60,000 nt of DNA from Liolophura sinensis (Eukaryota; Mollusca; Polyplacophora; Chitonida; Chitonidae): positions 55,969,249 through 56,029,248 of the forward strand of contig NC_088295.1 of NCBI RefSeq assembly GCF_032854445.1, read 5' to 3'. The position numbers were made by a program, and so were the translations under genes. Below, one piece after another: positions 1 to 12,984 of this stretch (position 1 is its first letter; the number at the start of each line of letters is the position of its first letter). Under the pieces are notes generated by a model. It worked only from the letters and a program-made list of their open reading frames with translations. It was not told the origin of the DNA and did no database searches.

Positions 1-30
1 CTCATGAAATCATAGTATACATGTATGTGC

Positions 31-225
31 ACACCGTATTTCCCTACTTTTTCGCATATAAAAGAGCAACTTTCAGTGCAATTTATGCACATTCTTAACT
101 TGATTTTGGAGGCTATTTTCAAGGCTTCACAAATAGCATAATTTTAAGAATCAACACAGGATAATGTCTTCGGAATATGTTTGAATAAAACACATGCGAA
201 CATACGAAAAGGTTGAAGAATTAGT
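31..225 (+). mobile_element. MITE family A copy (TIR with TTCTTCAACCTTTTCGCA core)
   Basis: About 200-bp AT-rich element ending in AAAAGGTTGAAGAATTA, with an approximate inverted counterpart at its other end. Related copies occur at 3989-4209, 26456-26692, 34700-34925, 35536-35757 and 51735-51950. All share an internal AATTTGATTTTGGAGAC-like core and a CAAAAAGTATAATTTT-like block. No coding capacity is seen. It lies upstream of the first visible RPF2 exon. Confidence 0.7.
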
Positions 226-365
226 GTATGTGTTTAGTGTAAGTCAGAAATGTTGGCTGTGTTGTAATTTTAAATGCAAATATTGATACTGCACCATAAG
301 ATATGAACACACAACTGACCAGCCATTAATTTTTGCTAATCTTGATATGATATTTTTGTTTACAG

Positions 366-3300
366 GAAGAATCCGTTGAAACCATTTGAAGATCAAACAT
401 CAATAGTAAGTTTATACATGTGTAGCTGCTTTGGTATAAGTGAAATATTATTGAGTATGGCAAAAGCACCAATCAAATAAACATACCTGAGTAAACTCTT
501 TACATTGGGGGATGAAATACAAGAAGAAAAAAAAATGTGAAAGTTTGGAAACAAATTATAGGACAAGCAAATGTTGCAAACAGCATAACGTAGAGATTAT
601 TTGAGTGTTAAATGCGTGGTCCCTGAGTTATGAAAACACAGTGATTTTCTACTCTGGGAAGGCATTGTTCCTTATGAAAACACAGTGATTTTCTATTGTG
701 GGGAGGCATTGTTCCTTATGAAAACACAGTGATTTTCTACTGTGGGGAAGCAATGTTCCTTATGAAAACACAGTGATTTTCTACTGTGGGGAGGCAATGT
801 TCCTTATGAAAACACAGTGATTTTCTACTGTGGTGAGGCATTGTTCCTTTCTGTTGGAATGGGTGGAATCTGTGCGATTTAAGAAGGCCCAGGGTATACA
901 ATAAAGGAAAGTATTCTCCAAAACAAAGTTCAACTTCTAGTATTATTTACTTAACTTGTGTGAAATGTTATGATGTGCAACAGTAGAAAAACGTGTAATG
1001 TACAATGTTGAAATGTCTGAATACTGCTACTTCACCGTGTTGTTCAGAGGTCATGTCGGGTCATAAAGGCCCGTCACTCTGTCATCGTATGTAGCATAAG
1101 TCTGGAAAATGTAGTATTTTATCAAGAGTCACTATATGTGTGGCATTCTACCCTTATTGTAAATTTAGCAACTTGTGTAAAATCTTGCTTTTGCAGTTCA
1201 AATGATATGCTCAATTTAGTTTTAAAGTTAGATGTTGTACACTAAATAAATGCTGTCCTGTGTGTAGATAGAACTAATACTTGGTACATTACACAGTTCT
1301 ATTTCCATGATTGTTTTTTGCAGGAATTTTTCTCAGACAGGAATGATGCTTCACTGTTTCTGTTTGGTTCACATTCAAAGAAGAGACCGCATAATTTAGT
1401 GATCGGTAAGCCAGTGACGCTTTAGCTCTCATAGATAACTCCAGGTTCCTTCATCCACAGAAGTGACTGTCTTTATTTAAAACAACAGACAAAACTGAAC
1501 AAAATATAAATCCCATTAAACATGTATAAAACATCCAAACATAAAATTTTAATGAGCACACCTTTGTAGGTTTGTGATGTCGCAGATATCCCAAGATATC
1601 GCAGTGTAAAAAGAGTAAATTCTTGCACATTGAGAATATTGAAAACTATTGTTATCTTGTTATCAGTTTTAACCAATCAGTGGTGTTATTTCTATGACTT
1701 CCTTCCAATCCTGTTTTACCGATTATCCATTTGATCTGTGAGGTATGAGTGATACGATCCGAGTTCTCTAACATGACATAGTCCATGGGCTTGTGGCCAT
1801 TCAGATTTTACTAGTTGATTGATAGAGTTATCAAGCTCCTGAGAACAAAATGGCTGTGGCCGGTAGGGCCTGTTTCTACCAGTCTTTGTAAACAACTCTG
1901 GTTGTATCATTTATTGTCTTTTGTTTTAAGTAAGCCACTGATTTGGACAGGGAATTTTGGACTACTGTAATTCTTCAACCTTTTTGCAGGATTGCAAGGT
2001 GTTCATTCAAACATATTCTGAAGGCTTTATCCTGTGTAGACTAAAAAATTTGTGGCAAGTCTGTACATCATAGTTGGAAAGTTTTGTCAGTAACTGGTCA
2101 GAGGTTGGTGGTTTTTGCCAGGCACTCTGCCGTTCTTTAATTGACCTTCCATTGTATATGTAAAGGCCGTTAGTGGGAAGGTCTGTCAGCAATCTGCGGA
2201 TGGTCGTGGGTTTCCATCGGGCTCCGACTGGTTTCTTCCCACCATAATGCTCACCTCCATCGTATAAGTGAAATATTCTTGAGTAAGGCGTAAAATATCA
2301 ATCAGATAAGTAAACAAATTGTATATGTGAAAAATTGAGTATGACTGTATGGTGCTAACGACAATCAGTGAAATTAAATCTGCTAATTTAATTGTATACA
2401 TGTGTGAAATATTGTGAAATCAGTCAGTTGTGAGATACTTGTCCTAGGATAAAGACCTTGGTTATTGAAACTGTCTCTTAAATTGGCCAATTAGTAATGA
2501 CCATTGATGTGTATGTTTGTTGCTCGGTGTTTTACAGGCAGACTGTTTGACTACCACATTCTGGATATGGTGGAGTTGGGAATAGATAAATTCACATCAA
2601 TGAGTGATTTTAAGGTATGATTGATGGTGTTGCATCATGATTGATGGTGTTGCATCATGATTGATGGTGTTATGATTGATGGTGTTGCATTATGATTGAT
2701 GGTGTTGCATCATGATTGATGGTGTTATGATTAATGGTGTTATGATTGATGGTGTTGCATCATGATTGATGGTGTTGTGTGAACTGAACCTGTAAATGTC
2801 TCGTCTAAACCTCCAAAAAAAAAAAGAATTGAATGTGGTATTTTTTTAAAGTGGAGCCATTGGCCATCTGTATGGTATGTTTTATCAAGTATAAGAATAC
2901 CTCATAGTGGGATTTTTAGTTTTTATTGGTCAGTATGGCGTTGAGAGATTCATTCATTGGTCAATACACGGTCACATGATATTCCGTATAACCAATGATA
3001 AACAGCTGAATCAAAGGGAAGTAACACTCACAAAGTATTACCCCATATTCATGAGGCAATAGACAATGGTCTTGCTGCTATAGCCAAGGGTTTTCTGCAT
3101 TTATTCCGTTTCAGTTATGTCCCCTTTTATGCTCACTCAAAGTAGATGGTTGGACGATGATTTGCTTAGTTAATTTTAGCGAGGCACGACGTCCTTGATT
3201 TAAAGTATTTTTTCTGGCAGGATAGGACATATATTGCAGGACAATGGGTTTGTAAAGGAGGAAAGGGGACCTGTCAAACCCCCTAGCTCTTGTGCCTTGA

Positions 3301-6300
3301 TGCCATTTTATTGGCAACAAATGTTCCTTTCCCAGCTGATCATCATAACTTCACAATAAACACAGAACATTACAGTAAAAACTAACACATTGTAATATTG
3401 TAGATCTTGTGTTAGAACCAATTTTTTGACATAAAAATGGCTCAAGATCCTGCTTCACACTAGTGCCACCTTGCGGGACTAAAAAGTATTCCACATTCCC
3501 CATTGTCAGGTGTCGACAAGCGAAGGTGTACTGAGTAGAAGTTTTAACATCACATGTTAAGAGCTTACAATTTCTGATATCCATGGATTTCTTTGTACAA
3601 TTGTTGTTTAATATTCTGATGATCTCTCATCTGCCTGTAATGATTTGCCATAACTGTATGTTGGCCCACTTCGAGGGCGGTAGATCGAGGGTCAATCCTG
3701 TGTCGGGTCACACCTAAGACCTTAACAGAGGCAGTTGTAGCTTCCTTGCTTGGCGTTCAGCATTAGGGAGATGGTGCAATGACTGGTTGACCCGTATCAG
3801 TATAATGGCTCTGGCGGGGCGGCTTTGGTAAGTCGTCTCAGTGAAGCAGCACTAGATAAAAAAAGCGGTGGAAACCCATCCTGCAACAAGGAGGCAGATT
3901 ACGTACACCTTAAGCACTCCTTCTTCGTCATAATTACGGCGTAAATCCCAAACAAGCACTCCCAGCATGTGGGCTTCCCTTACATGTACTACTGTAATTG
4001 TTCAACCTTTTCGCTTGTTTGCAAAGTGTTTATTCAAGCATATTTTAAGAACATTATTTTTCATAAACTAATAAAATTATACTTTTTGTGCAATCCTGAA
4101 ATTGGTCAACCAAACCAATGTAGTTCTGTCTTTGCAAGCAAATTAAAAAGGTGCATAAATCTGACAGAGTTGCTCTTTCATTTGCGAAAATGTTGAGGAA
4201 TTAGTGTAGTAAGGAAAGCTTCCAAGCTTACCATTCGTGTTTATGTGACAATTCTCTGATTGGGAACGAAATAGTAAAGGGTACATTGGGACATTTTAAA
4301 ATCCCAAACCGGGTGAACAGTTGACATAGCTTACACACTACACAATAGTGACCTGGAACACTGACCTTTTTTTATTTCCCACAAGTGATAGTTTGTTTTA
4401 TGAAATTTAGATAGAGCATCTGTAATTTTTCTTTCAGGTTGCAAAGTGTGCCCAGGGTGCAAAACCATGTTTGGTGTTCGCGGGAGAACCCTTTGAGCAA
4501 GACCATGAATATCAGAGGATAAAGAATTTATTTATTGGTAAGAAATGAACATAAACGTGAAGCTGTTTATCAATAATTTTATGTATTAATAGCTGTAATT
4601 TTTTACTTCTTGTAATTATATGATTAGTGTTTCATGGCGTGCACAGAATTCATCAGGCGGAGGAAACCGTTTAAAGTCTTTTGGGAAACTACAAACCTGA
4701 GCTCAATACAGGCAGTATTTTGTAAGATACCACCTCTAACATTCACTTTAACATTGCTCTCCCTGTTATTTAATGTTGATGCATAGCTCCGCCTGTGCTG
4801 TATGCAGGGGAGATGAGGTAATAACTCTTGAGCATGGCATTAATACCTCAGTCAACCATATCAATTATGTTCACCATTGAGACTTGTTAGTCTTCTAGTA
4901 TGATTACATAGGAAATGAATTTCAAGATGGCGGAGTTACCGGTATGATCAGTGCAGTGCTTAGGACTAATATCCTTGAACAATAAGGTAGCACATTTAAA
5001 ACCCTTAAAACTAGTGTACTTAAATTTGATTTGTTCGGTATTTGTCCCAGCTTAATATTTCATTTTTCATGTGATTGCAGACTTTTTCAGAGGTCCTGTT
5101 GTACAGAAGCTGCGACTTGCTGGACTGGAACACGTAATTTCCTTCACTGCGGCAGAGGGGAAAATATTCATGAGGACCTACAGGTATTGATAATTTTATT
5201 GTTTGAAGAAAGAAGAAAAAAACATGATGAAGATGAAAGGAGTTCTCTAAAAAAACCCAAGAGAAGTGGCAAAAAGTGGATTGGTGTTTTACTGCGGTGT
5301 CGGGTGTGAACGAGTGTCCTTGATTGAGCAGCCTCTGCTCAGACCTGTAGACCAAGGAAATCCGATACTCCTGTTGGCGTGAACTCATCCGCAGGTGCAA
5401 ATCTACGTATCAGAAAGTTCATCAGTTCCTGCTTAAGACTGGTGGCGTGTTCTGGACTCGCAGGTTTTCTTTCACCTTTCCACCCTTCAGATTCAAAGGA
5501 GGGTTCAAAAATAAAAACAAAAATGGCATATGATCTAATTTATGTAGACTGTTTTTCCCTCTTGAAGACATACTTACTTGATGAGAAAAACTTGAGAAAA
5601 AAAAAAGATAAAGAAATCTATACAAGACATCTGGTGAAAAAACAGTGAGTTTTCTATTTTTTATTCAAGTCTTGGACTTCTATTGTTGTCTAAACATTAA
5701 TCAAATAAATTAGTTAATTAATATAAATAATTTCCAAGCATTGAGTACGCTGCCATAGTTGATCATTGTGGTAGTGTAATTCTGTCTTGGTACAGAAATG
5801 CCTCAGCCAGACAATAAAGGGTCATCATCTTGGATGACCTTGACCTTTCCTGGTTGACTGGCACAGGTTAAAATTTGACTGTTGTAGTATTTGCACATCA
5901 AAACAGAATCTTAATACATGAATATTTTACTACATGTCAAGAGCCCTTTATTGTCTTATTTTGCTGAAGTAAAAATGGAGATCTTAAACCATAAATTGTC
6001 AGTGCGGTGGATGTCAGTACACAGTAAATCATGACTGTTCACAGTATCTTGTTTCACGTGGAAATCCACTTTCCCATTATACTCCATTTGGCGCGTATAG
6101 ATAGGAGACAACATAGAATATAAAATGTTGATATGTGTGGTTTGGTTGAGCACATTTTTCCATGATTTTTACTCCCTAACAGAACTCACCTGTTGAAGTC
6201 CGGTTCTCGCACCCCGCGGGTCGAGGTGGAGGAGATGGGACCATCCATGGACTTCAGTGTGCGCAGAACTAAGCTAGCTTCTGATGACCTCTTCAAGCGA

Positions 6301-7271
6301 GCCACAAGGCAACCCAAACAGGCTAAGGTACACATTTTTCTCCTTTATCACGTTTTTCCTTTGGGCACTCAGTTATCTGATAAAGGAAATAGGCTTTTGA
6401 CTGTAACCTTTGACAAGTCCTTGCCGTGCGAGCCATGTAACAGGTTTGGGGGCACAGGTGGCTCTGATGGCTTCGATGATAGAAACATTGGCTTGATGCA
6501 ACCACTCTCGTGATAAAATCCAGCTTTTGCTGGTAAGGCTGAGGCTTTAGGTCTCCAGTACGTTAGCTAACAATGGTCAGGGATCTCCTTGACCCATAAA
6601 ACTGCCTTATTGGTTCTCTTAGAAGATGTCTGCTTTTGACCCAGCTTGTTTTATGTTCAAATCCAACAATAACAGTTCAGCCCAAAAAATTTTGAGGTGA
6701 TATCTGGCGAGATGTGGCGATGTAGCTTTCAAGTAAAGCTTAACAATCCTCATAAAGGTGAAATATTATGAAAAAAAATATATATTACTGTAAGAAGTTC
6801 AGTGCAGTCAGATCCACTTGCATGTACTGTTTGAGAGGATGTCATAACTCGGGCCTCTGGTCCACTAAGGTGCACTAAAACAGTTCACCTCATATGCAGG
6901 AGCCCCTTGTCCAGTCCTAAATATGTAATACTAGAATTGTATAACTTGTACATTTGACTACAGTGGAAGACATGATCCTTAAAAAAAAAAAAAAAACTTG
7001 TATGTCAAAGCGATATTGATATCGTGGTAATAACCAACTGTGTTGTCTTTTTATTTTTTTCCAGCCTAAAAAGAGAAAGAATGTTTCACATGATCCATTC
7101 GGGACTAAAATGGGCAGGATTCACATGGAGAAACAAGACATGGATAAATTACAGCTACGCAAGATGAAAGCTTTGAAGAGGAAGTCAAAATCAGAGGAAG
7201 GGGATACAACTCTGTCCTCTCCCAAAAAATCCAAGGACAATGAAAATGTGCAGGGAGAAGTCAGTGACTGA
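366..7271 (+). CDS. RPF2: RPF2, ribosome production factor 2 homolog (Brix domain), 3' seven exons
   Basis: Coding exons read as 366-405, 1324-1405, 2538-2614, 4438-4537, 5081-5183, 6183-6327 and 7065-7271 (stop TGA 7269-7271). All have AG/GT borders and phases that join into one 250-residue frame. The product matches RPF2/BXDC1: PFEDQTSIEFF, a FGSHSKKRPHNLVIGR stretch, DYHILDMVELGI, LVFAGEPF, DFFRGPVV, RLAGLEHVISFTA, LLKSGSRTPRVEVEEMGPSMD and a basic tail with KKRKNVSHDPFGTKMGRIHM. RPF2 is a nucleolar Brix protein that, with RRS1, brings 5S RNP (5S rRNA, RPL5, RPL11) into pre-60S particles. The human protein is about 306 aa, so roughly the first 55-60 residues are encoded before the window. 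The C-terminal Lys/Ser-rich tail is expected for the family. The gene is convergent with SYF2. Identification is firm; the exact UTR ends are not known. Confidence 0.95.
628..848. repeat. 44-bp minisatellite, about 5 copies
   Basis: Tandem copies of a 44-bp unit containing CACAGTGATTTTCTACTGTG, differing by single bases, lie in the RPF2 intron after exon 366-405. The unit carries a small inverted repeat (CACAGT..ACTGTG). Confidence 0.9.
1963..2055 (-). mobile_element. MITE family A, truncated copy
   Basis: Starts with ACTGTAATTCTTCAACC and continues through the family A end (CATTCAAACATATTCTGAAGGC), then stops. Only one terminal inverted repeat remains. Located in the RPF2 intron between exons 1324-1405 and 2538-2614. 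Confidence 0.65.
2163..2315 (+). mobile_element. SINE family 1, 5'-truncated copy
   Basis: Matches the body and tail of the full copy at 28777-29043: GGGAAGGTCTG, GGATGGTCGTGGGTTTCC, CCACCATAATG, GTATAAGTGAAATATTCTTG and a CAATCAGATAAGTAAA tail. The tRNA-like head is missing. Confidence 0.8.
2617..2779. repeat. 20/15-bp minisatellite starting 2 nt into an RPF2 intron
   Basis: Tandem copies of ATGATTGATGGTGTTGCATC, interspersed with a 15-nt short form, begin immediately after the GT of the splice donor at 2615-2616 of RPF2 exon 2538-2614. Confidence 0.9.
3655..3965 (+). mobile_element. SINE family 2 copy
   Basis: Shares with the copies at 47799-48150 (+), 16407-16735 (-) and 54250-54585 (-) the blocks CCTAAGACCTTAACAGAGG, GCTTGGCGTTCAGCATTA, CAGTATAATGGCTCTGGCGG, AAGTCGTCTCAGTGAAGCAG and a TTACGGCGTAAATCCCAAAC-like end. 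The degenerate tRNA-like 5' region suggests a tRNA-derived SINE. It lies in an RPF2 intron. Confidence 0.75.
3989..4209 (-). mobile_element. MITE family A copy, both ends present
   Basis: Begins ACTGTAATTGTTCAACC and ends GAAAATGTTGAGGAATTAGT, an imperfect terminal inverted repeat. The body is AT-rich and matches other family A copies. It sits in the RPF2 intron before exon 4438-4537. Confidence 0.75.
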
Positions 7272-8409
7272 ACAAAGATCAGCAAAGATTAGTGATTTGT
7301 TTGCTGCGGGACAAACAAACCTATGTGACGAGACAAACCAATGTGACGGGATAGACAGACCAATGTGACGGGATAGACAAACCCATGTGACGGGATAGAG
7401 AAACCAATGTGACCATGTTAAATCATTGTAACCAACACAATTCAGCAAATTTCATACATTTTGTGCAACTTTTGTATCACCGCAGACTCTACATTGTACA
7501 TTGGCTTGAGCAAGTCAAAAAATTTGGGAAGATGCACTTAAAAAAAAACAACAAAAACAGAACTGAGCTGAAGTTTGACCTGTCACTGAAGTCTCTGTAT
7601 GTTATAACATAGGCACAAAAATGGCCATTTATCTTTTGTTTTTCCCACATATTGTCTGTTGTGCACATGTGTACTGTAGCTCCACTTAAACGAATTATGT
7701 ACAACATACAGCTAGTTGTTCATTGTGCATACAGTGATGGAGCACAGTTACCAGCGGTGACTGGTCCTCGCTGACACAGAAATGTCACTCTCTCCACAAC
7801 TGATCCACCGATCACCAGTGTGGGCACGTGCTGCACTCCAGCTTCCGCTGGTTTGACTCTGGTCATAAAGTCAAGAGGTTTGTCAGTTCCCCTACACTTT
7901 GGTAAATGCATGCCTCAGTGAACAGGTGAAAAGTCTATGCCTTCAGTGTATATGTTCCTCTGAACAGGTAGAATAAATTTTTTTTTTTTTTTTGGTCAAA
8001 GCACTTTCATTTCTGTGTAATTCCTCCATGTATGGACAAGAAATCCCACCCAGTAAGTGATTAATCCTTTCATATAACACATTCTTGTATTTCTATCACA
8101 TGGGGGTCTATTTAACTGGGCTGTCCCCAAACCTTTTGAACTGAATATCCATGAAGCAATTCATTTGCAATAAACCTATTTATACATGTGACAAGATGTA
8201 ACTATGACCATTTTCATGTGAAAATGGTGACCCACATGCTGAAGGGAAGGTGCTGAATTTGTTCTGGTTTTGTTGCACATGTTGGGGTGGGATCCGTGCA
8301 TGCCTGTTTGGAAATAACAAGGTTCAAAACCCATTTCCTGCATCTGAATGGCTAATATAGTTTGGCCTTTCGCTTAAGGCCACAAGTCACTGTGGCTCAG
8401 TACTTAATG
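7272..8409. other. RPF2 3' UTR and downstream flank
   Basis: No coding exon is recognised. A short tandem of TGTGACGGGATAGA-like units lies at about 7323-7412, just after the stop codon. A possible polyadenylation signal AATAAA is at 7972-7977, followed at once by a T tract. This signal is only a candidate. Confidence 0.4.
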
Positions 8410-9243
8410 GCACAATCAAATCAGTTAAGTGGGAGAGGGGGGGGGGGGGCCTTACCTAATATTCTTGAGTACTGGATAAAACACCAATCAAATAAATAAA
8501 TAAATCAAATCAGTTAAGTGGGAGGGGGGCCTTAACTAATATTCTTGACTACGGCATAAAACACCAATCAAATAAATAAATCAGTTAAGTGGGAGGGGGG
8601 CCTTAACTAATATTCTTGAGTATGGCATAAAACACCAATCAAATAAATAAATCAGTTAAATGGGAGGGGGGCCTTAACTAATATTCTTGAGTATGGCGTA
8701 AAACACTAATCAAATAAATAAATCAGTTAAATGAGAGAGGGGCCTTAACTAATATTCTTGAGTATGGCATAAAACACCAATCAAATAAATAAATCAGTTA
8801 AGTGGGAAGGGGGTGGGGCCTTAACTAATATTCCTGAGTATGGCATAAAACACCAATCAAATAAATAAATCAGTTAAGTGGGAGGGGGACCTTAACCAAT
8901 ATTCTTGAGTATGGCATAAAACACCAATCAAATTAATAAATCAGTTAAATGGGAGGGGGGCCTTAACTAATATTCTTGAGTATGGCGTAAAACACTAATC
9001 AAATAAATAAATCAGTTAAATGAGAGGGGGGCCTTAACTAATATTCTTGAGTATGGCATAAAACACCAATCAAATAAATAAATCAGTTAAGTGGGAAGGG
9101 GGTGGGGCCTTAACTAATATTCTTGAGTATGGCATAAAACACCAATCAAATAAATAAATCAGTTAAATGGGAGGGGGGCCTTAACTAATATTCTTGAGTA
9201 CGGGATAAAACACCAATCAAATAAATAAATAAATCAGTTAAGC
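8410..9243 (+). repeat. About 70-bp satellite made of the SINE family 1 tail, about 12 copies
   Basis: Each unit contains TTCTTGAGTATGGCATAAAA, CACCAATCAAATAAATAAA and a spacer of CAGTTAAGTGGGAGGGGGGC followed by CTTAACTAATA. The first two parts are the 3' tail of SINE family 1. A G tract of about 12 lies at the left end (near 8437-8449). The array lies between the convergent RPF2 and SYF2 genes. Confidence 0.9.
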
Positions 9244-9663
9244 CACAATCATGTGGCTGGCCCTCGATTCATTTATTTATTTATTGGATTGGTGATTCCA
9301 CCTATACGATGAAGTGGAAGCCAGCTAGCCTATGATGGTACTTACCTTCTACTTGTTCAGTCATTGGTTGAGCTTTATTTAGATATTGGGTTAAGAGCAC
9401 TGAAAGTTTATTCTTGGGTTTTCTCCATTCAAATACTTGGTCAGAGAAAAATAACAGTATATGAAACACACAACATCCCTGTTCCTTCATTCATGAGGAA
9501 AGTGTGTGACACGTGGTATGTCTTTGTAAACCAAATCAATTTCACTGCATATGAACTAGTATATAGAGCCCACAAAATTGTAGATCTGAGATCCATTTGA
9601 TTCTTCTCCGCTTAGCTTTCAGATATGCAGATCTCAACTTGGTCTTCTGGACTGTGATGTCCT

Positions 9664-9725
9664 CTTTATTTATTTATTTGATTGGTGTTTTATACCGTAC
9701 TCAAGAATATTTCACTTACTGCCGG
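9664..9725 (-). mobile_element. SINE family 1 tail fragment
   Basis: Reverse complement of the family tail: TTATTTATTTGATTGGTGTT, then ACTCAAGAATATTTCACTTA. A shorter inverted fragment lies at about 9268-9300. Confidence 0.75.
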
Positions 9726-10904
9726 AGAGGAAGCCAAGAGGTCCTGTTTATGGCAAAGTTGTATGCAACAAAAACCTGTTTCCTTTAATCCTACGGTGAT
9801 TCTGAGATCAGCTGGTTATTGGTGACTAATAAAGACCATAACATTGCAGTTACATGTAACATAAATGTATGTGGTGCACTGACAGCAAGCCAAACTTCGC
9901 TAATTGTTCTTTTTTGATTTTTAGGCAGCTGCTCTTGGCATTGGCCGAAAAAAGATAAACTTTTGGAATGATCAAATTGAAACCAAAAATCAAATGAGTG
10001 ATTGACAACTCGCTTGGGAATCTTAACTTTAATTTGTGTTTAAGGGAACAATAAACAACCATTTTGAAAAAAAAAATGATCTTGATTTTAAGAAGAGCAA
10101 CATAGTCATGTGATTTGGATATTGCAAATTACAAAGTTCTGATGTCAAGAACAGATGCGTTGGTTACATTTGTGTTAATTGCAAAGCTTTGGTCTTTATC
10201 ATTTAAAGTTTTTCCTTGTGTATAGCTTTATTCTCCTAGAAGAGTGTTGTAAGGTTTTTAAGGTAGTATGATACTTTATGACCTTTACTTTCCTTTACAA
10301 ATGCTCTTCTGCTGCAGATTTTAGAGAAAATGCAATATGAAATCCATGGCCATGTTTGCTTCCTGAAGAGAGAACTAAAACCAAGGCTATAGACAAAAGG
10401 TTTTCATACATACAGTACATAAAATGTTGACTTTATCTCTGAGCAGTGTGAAACTACAAGATTGACCATGGTTTTCAAAATATACCCTTCAGAAAGAAAT
10501 GGAACATTGCAAAACCTTTTATTCCATCAAACACCTGATCACAGTGGATCAAACCCTGATCACAGTGGTTTTTGGTCGCCTTGCAGAATGGAAGTAGGCA
10601 GTCTTCTTTCATTGAAAACATCTGTGCATAAATAAACCCATGTATGTATTTAGAAGTAGGTCTTGCAGATTCTTTGTTTTTCATTTGTGTGGTCGGTCTA
10701 GCATGAAGTCATAGCCCGCTTCTGACAGCCATCGTTCAGGTGAAAATTTCTGAACAACGATGATGACGATAATCAACATTACATCAGGGTTTGGATTACC
10801 CATTCATGGCTATCTAGTTAGGAGTGTTTAACAACATACTCTACAGAGTTTCACTTGTAGGATGTACGGGGTGTAAACCACCAACATTTAGCATGTTACT
10901 AACA
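9726..10904. other. Intergenic sequence, no gene recognised
   Basis: AT-rich sequence between the convergent RPF2 and SYF2 genes. No open frame has codon structure or family similarity that I can support. Confidence 0.4.
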
Positions 10905-11300
10905 AACAAGTATGTGTGAGGTGCATATACGCACACATAGAACAAGTATGTGTGAGGTGCATATACGCATGCATAGAACAAGTATGTGTGAGGTGCGTAT
11001 ACGCATGCATAGAACAAGTATGTGTGAGGTGCGTATATGCTTGCATAGAACAAGTATGTGTGAGGTGCATATACACACATGTAGAACAAGTATGTGAGGT
11101 GCACATACGCACGCATAGAACAAGTATGTGTGAGGTGTGTGTGCGCACGCATAGAACAAGTATGTGCAGGGTGCTGATACGCACGCATAGAAAAAGTATG
11201 TGTGCACATACGCACGCAAAAAAAAAGTATATGTGAAGTGCATATACGCACTCATAGAAAAAGTATGTGTAAGATGCATAAACGCACGCATAGGTAGAAG
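10905..11300. repeat. 36-bp minisatellite, about 10-11 copies
   Basis: Unit contains AGAACAAGTATGTGTGAGGT and GCATATACGCACGCAT. The 36-bp period is a multiple of three, so several frames on both strands stay open for 60-136 codons; these frames are repeat artefacts, not genes. Copies near the right end are more diverged. Confidence 0.92.
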
Positions 11301-12984
11301 ACAGATCGTCTCGGAGTGCTAAAAGTGCTAAGAGAAAGCGGGAATTCCCTGTTTAAGGTTTAAACCTGCAACTCTTGTCTTGACCCACTTCCTTTCCCTG
11401 AATTACTGCTGACATGGTATAAACATTAATTATTTATGCTTCGTTACAAATCATGGAAAGGCCATATGCTTAAGATTCATCTATGCACCTTTATTCAATG
11501 TTAAAAATCCTTTTTTCACATTTTTATACAACACAAAACAGAAGTGTGGCATTCTCGTAATATACATGTGTGCAAGGGTGGTCACATAGGCTTCTAAATC
11601 CAGGCTTAAAACTGGAAACGAATGTCCTACTTTTCTGGGAAAAGGTTGAAAATTGTGGAAAAATTACAGAGCTTTCAAAATGGCTATAATTAACATCACT
11701 TCTGCTTGTTTTAACTTGTAATCACTTATTTCAGTTTGATTAAAGTCATTTAAATTGTCTATTAATCTCCAGATTGAGTAAGATTTCCAAAGTAGGTTCT
11801 TTTTTATTTTTTCATGTCTGAGGTGCTCAGACTTTCAGACTTAATCAGGAACTGTAATAAAGAAACAAAAATCTCTTGCATCAAAACTGGAACTGTTTAT
11901 TTATTTGACTGGTGTTTTATGCTGTACTCGAGAACATTTCACTTATACGACGGTGACCAGCATTATGGTGGGAGGAAACCGGGCAGAGCACGGGGTGAAA
12001 CCCACGACCATCCACAGGTTGCTGGCAAACCTTGCCACAAATAACTCAAATCCTTGAAAAACAAAGAGAAATGTTTTTAGATTGTTCTCTTTTCCCGGAG
12101 TTTTCTCAATAGATCTTGATGGTAGAGTGACTGTCTCCACCCATCTTTATAACATCAAAGATCATTAGTGTCAGCAGTGTTGTGTAAGGTTACAATTTAC
12201 AAAATGAAATCATGATGTTAAGTGTACTTCCCAATCTTTCTCACTGCATGACAATCACAGTTCAGAAGCAGTTGTGCGATTCATCCCAGGACGGGGGAAC
12301 CACACTTCATAGTGTTACAATGTGTGTTCAGTATTGATACAAATGCATTTGAAGATGCATAACAATAATACAACAATAAAAGGGATTTATAATGTTTATC
12401 ACTTATAAAATCTTAACACTGCCATGACTGGTGACTACAATAAGTACATGTACCTGAAATATCAGAACAGTCCAGATAGTGAGAACATGAGTCTCCTGAG
12501 CCTGTGAGACAAGGCTGATTAAATAACATGGTTCCATATACAAGGCAGCAAGTAAACCACCTAGAGAATCCTTCGCTGAATGATGCACTGACAGGTAATG
12601 CATGTCATCTACTGGCAAGAAACTATATAAATGATCTTGGCATGGTATGGTGTTAAAATCGGACTTCGGTGCTTTCCACTTGCTGGAACCCAATGGAAAG
12701 AAAATATATATATAAAAAAAATACTCTTTCCCTAGTCTACTGTGATTTGGACGCGATTCCTCTATCCAAGGGAGAACACTATATTAAAAAATTTGTTCAC
12801 GATGTGTGACAAAGTCTATGGGCCATATCCATCTAACAGATAGTGAATTCAGAGAAGTCCCTATCAACATGGACCCACCAGTGCACGCATACCTTGGCAC
12901 AGCTGTCTCCCTGAATAGTTGAACATGACCTATATAATATTCTGTACACAATCCAGCCAGATGCTGTAGTTAGCAGCCAACATT
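11301..12984. other. Region downstream of SYF2 (3' UTR end not determined)
   Basis: No coding exon is supported. A SINE family 1 copy occupies 11895-12043. The 3' UTR of SYF2 must start at 12984 and run leftward; a minus-strand AATAAA near 11490 is one possible poly(A) signal but is far from the stop codon. Confidence 0.35.
11895..12043 (-). mobile_element. SINE family 1, 5'-truncated copy
   Basis: Reads on the minus strand: tail (complement of TTTATTTATTTGACTGGTGT), then the CCACCATAATG block and the GGGTTTCACCCCG/GGTTTCCTCC body. The tRNA-like head is absent. Confidence 0.8.

Noticed and set aside
7720-7911. Minus-strand 63-codon frame after RPF2 with fairly protein-like composition
   Set aside because: No recognisable family, no splice context, and antisense to probable RPF2 3' UTR.
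10841-11291. Overlapping 98-136-codon frames on both strands
   Set aside because: Artefact of the 36-bp minisatellite; no family match.
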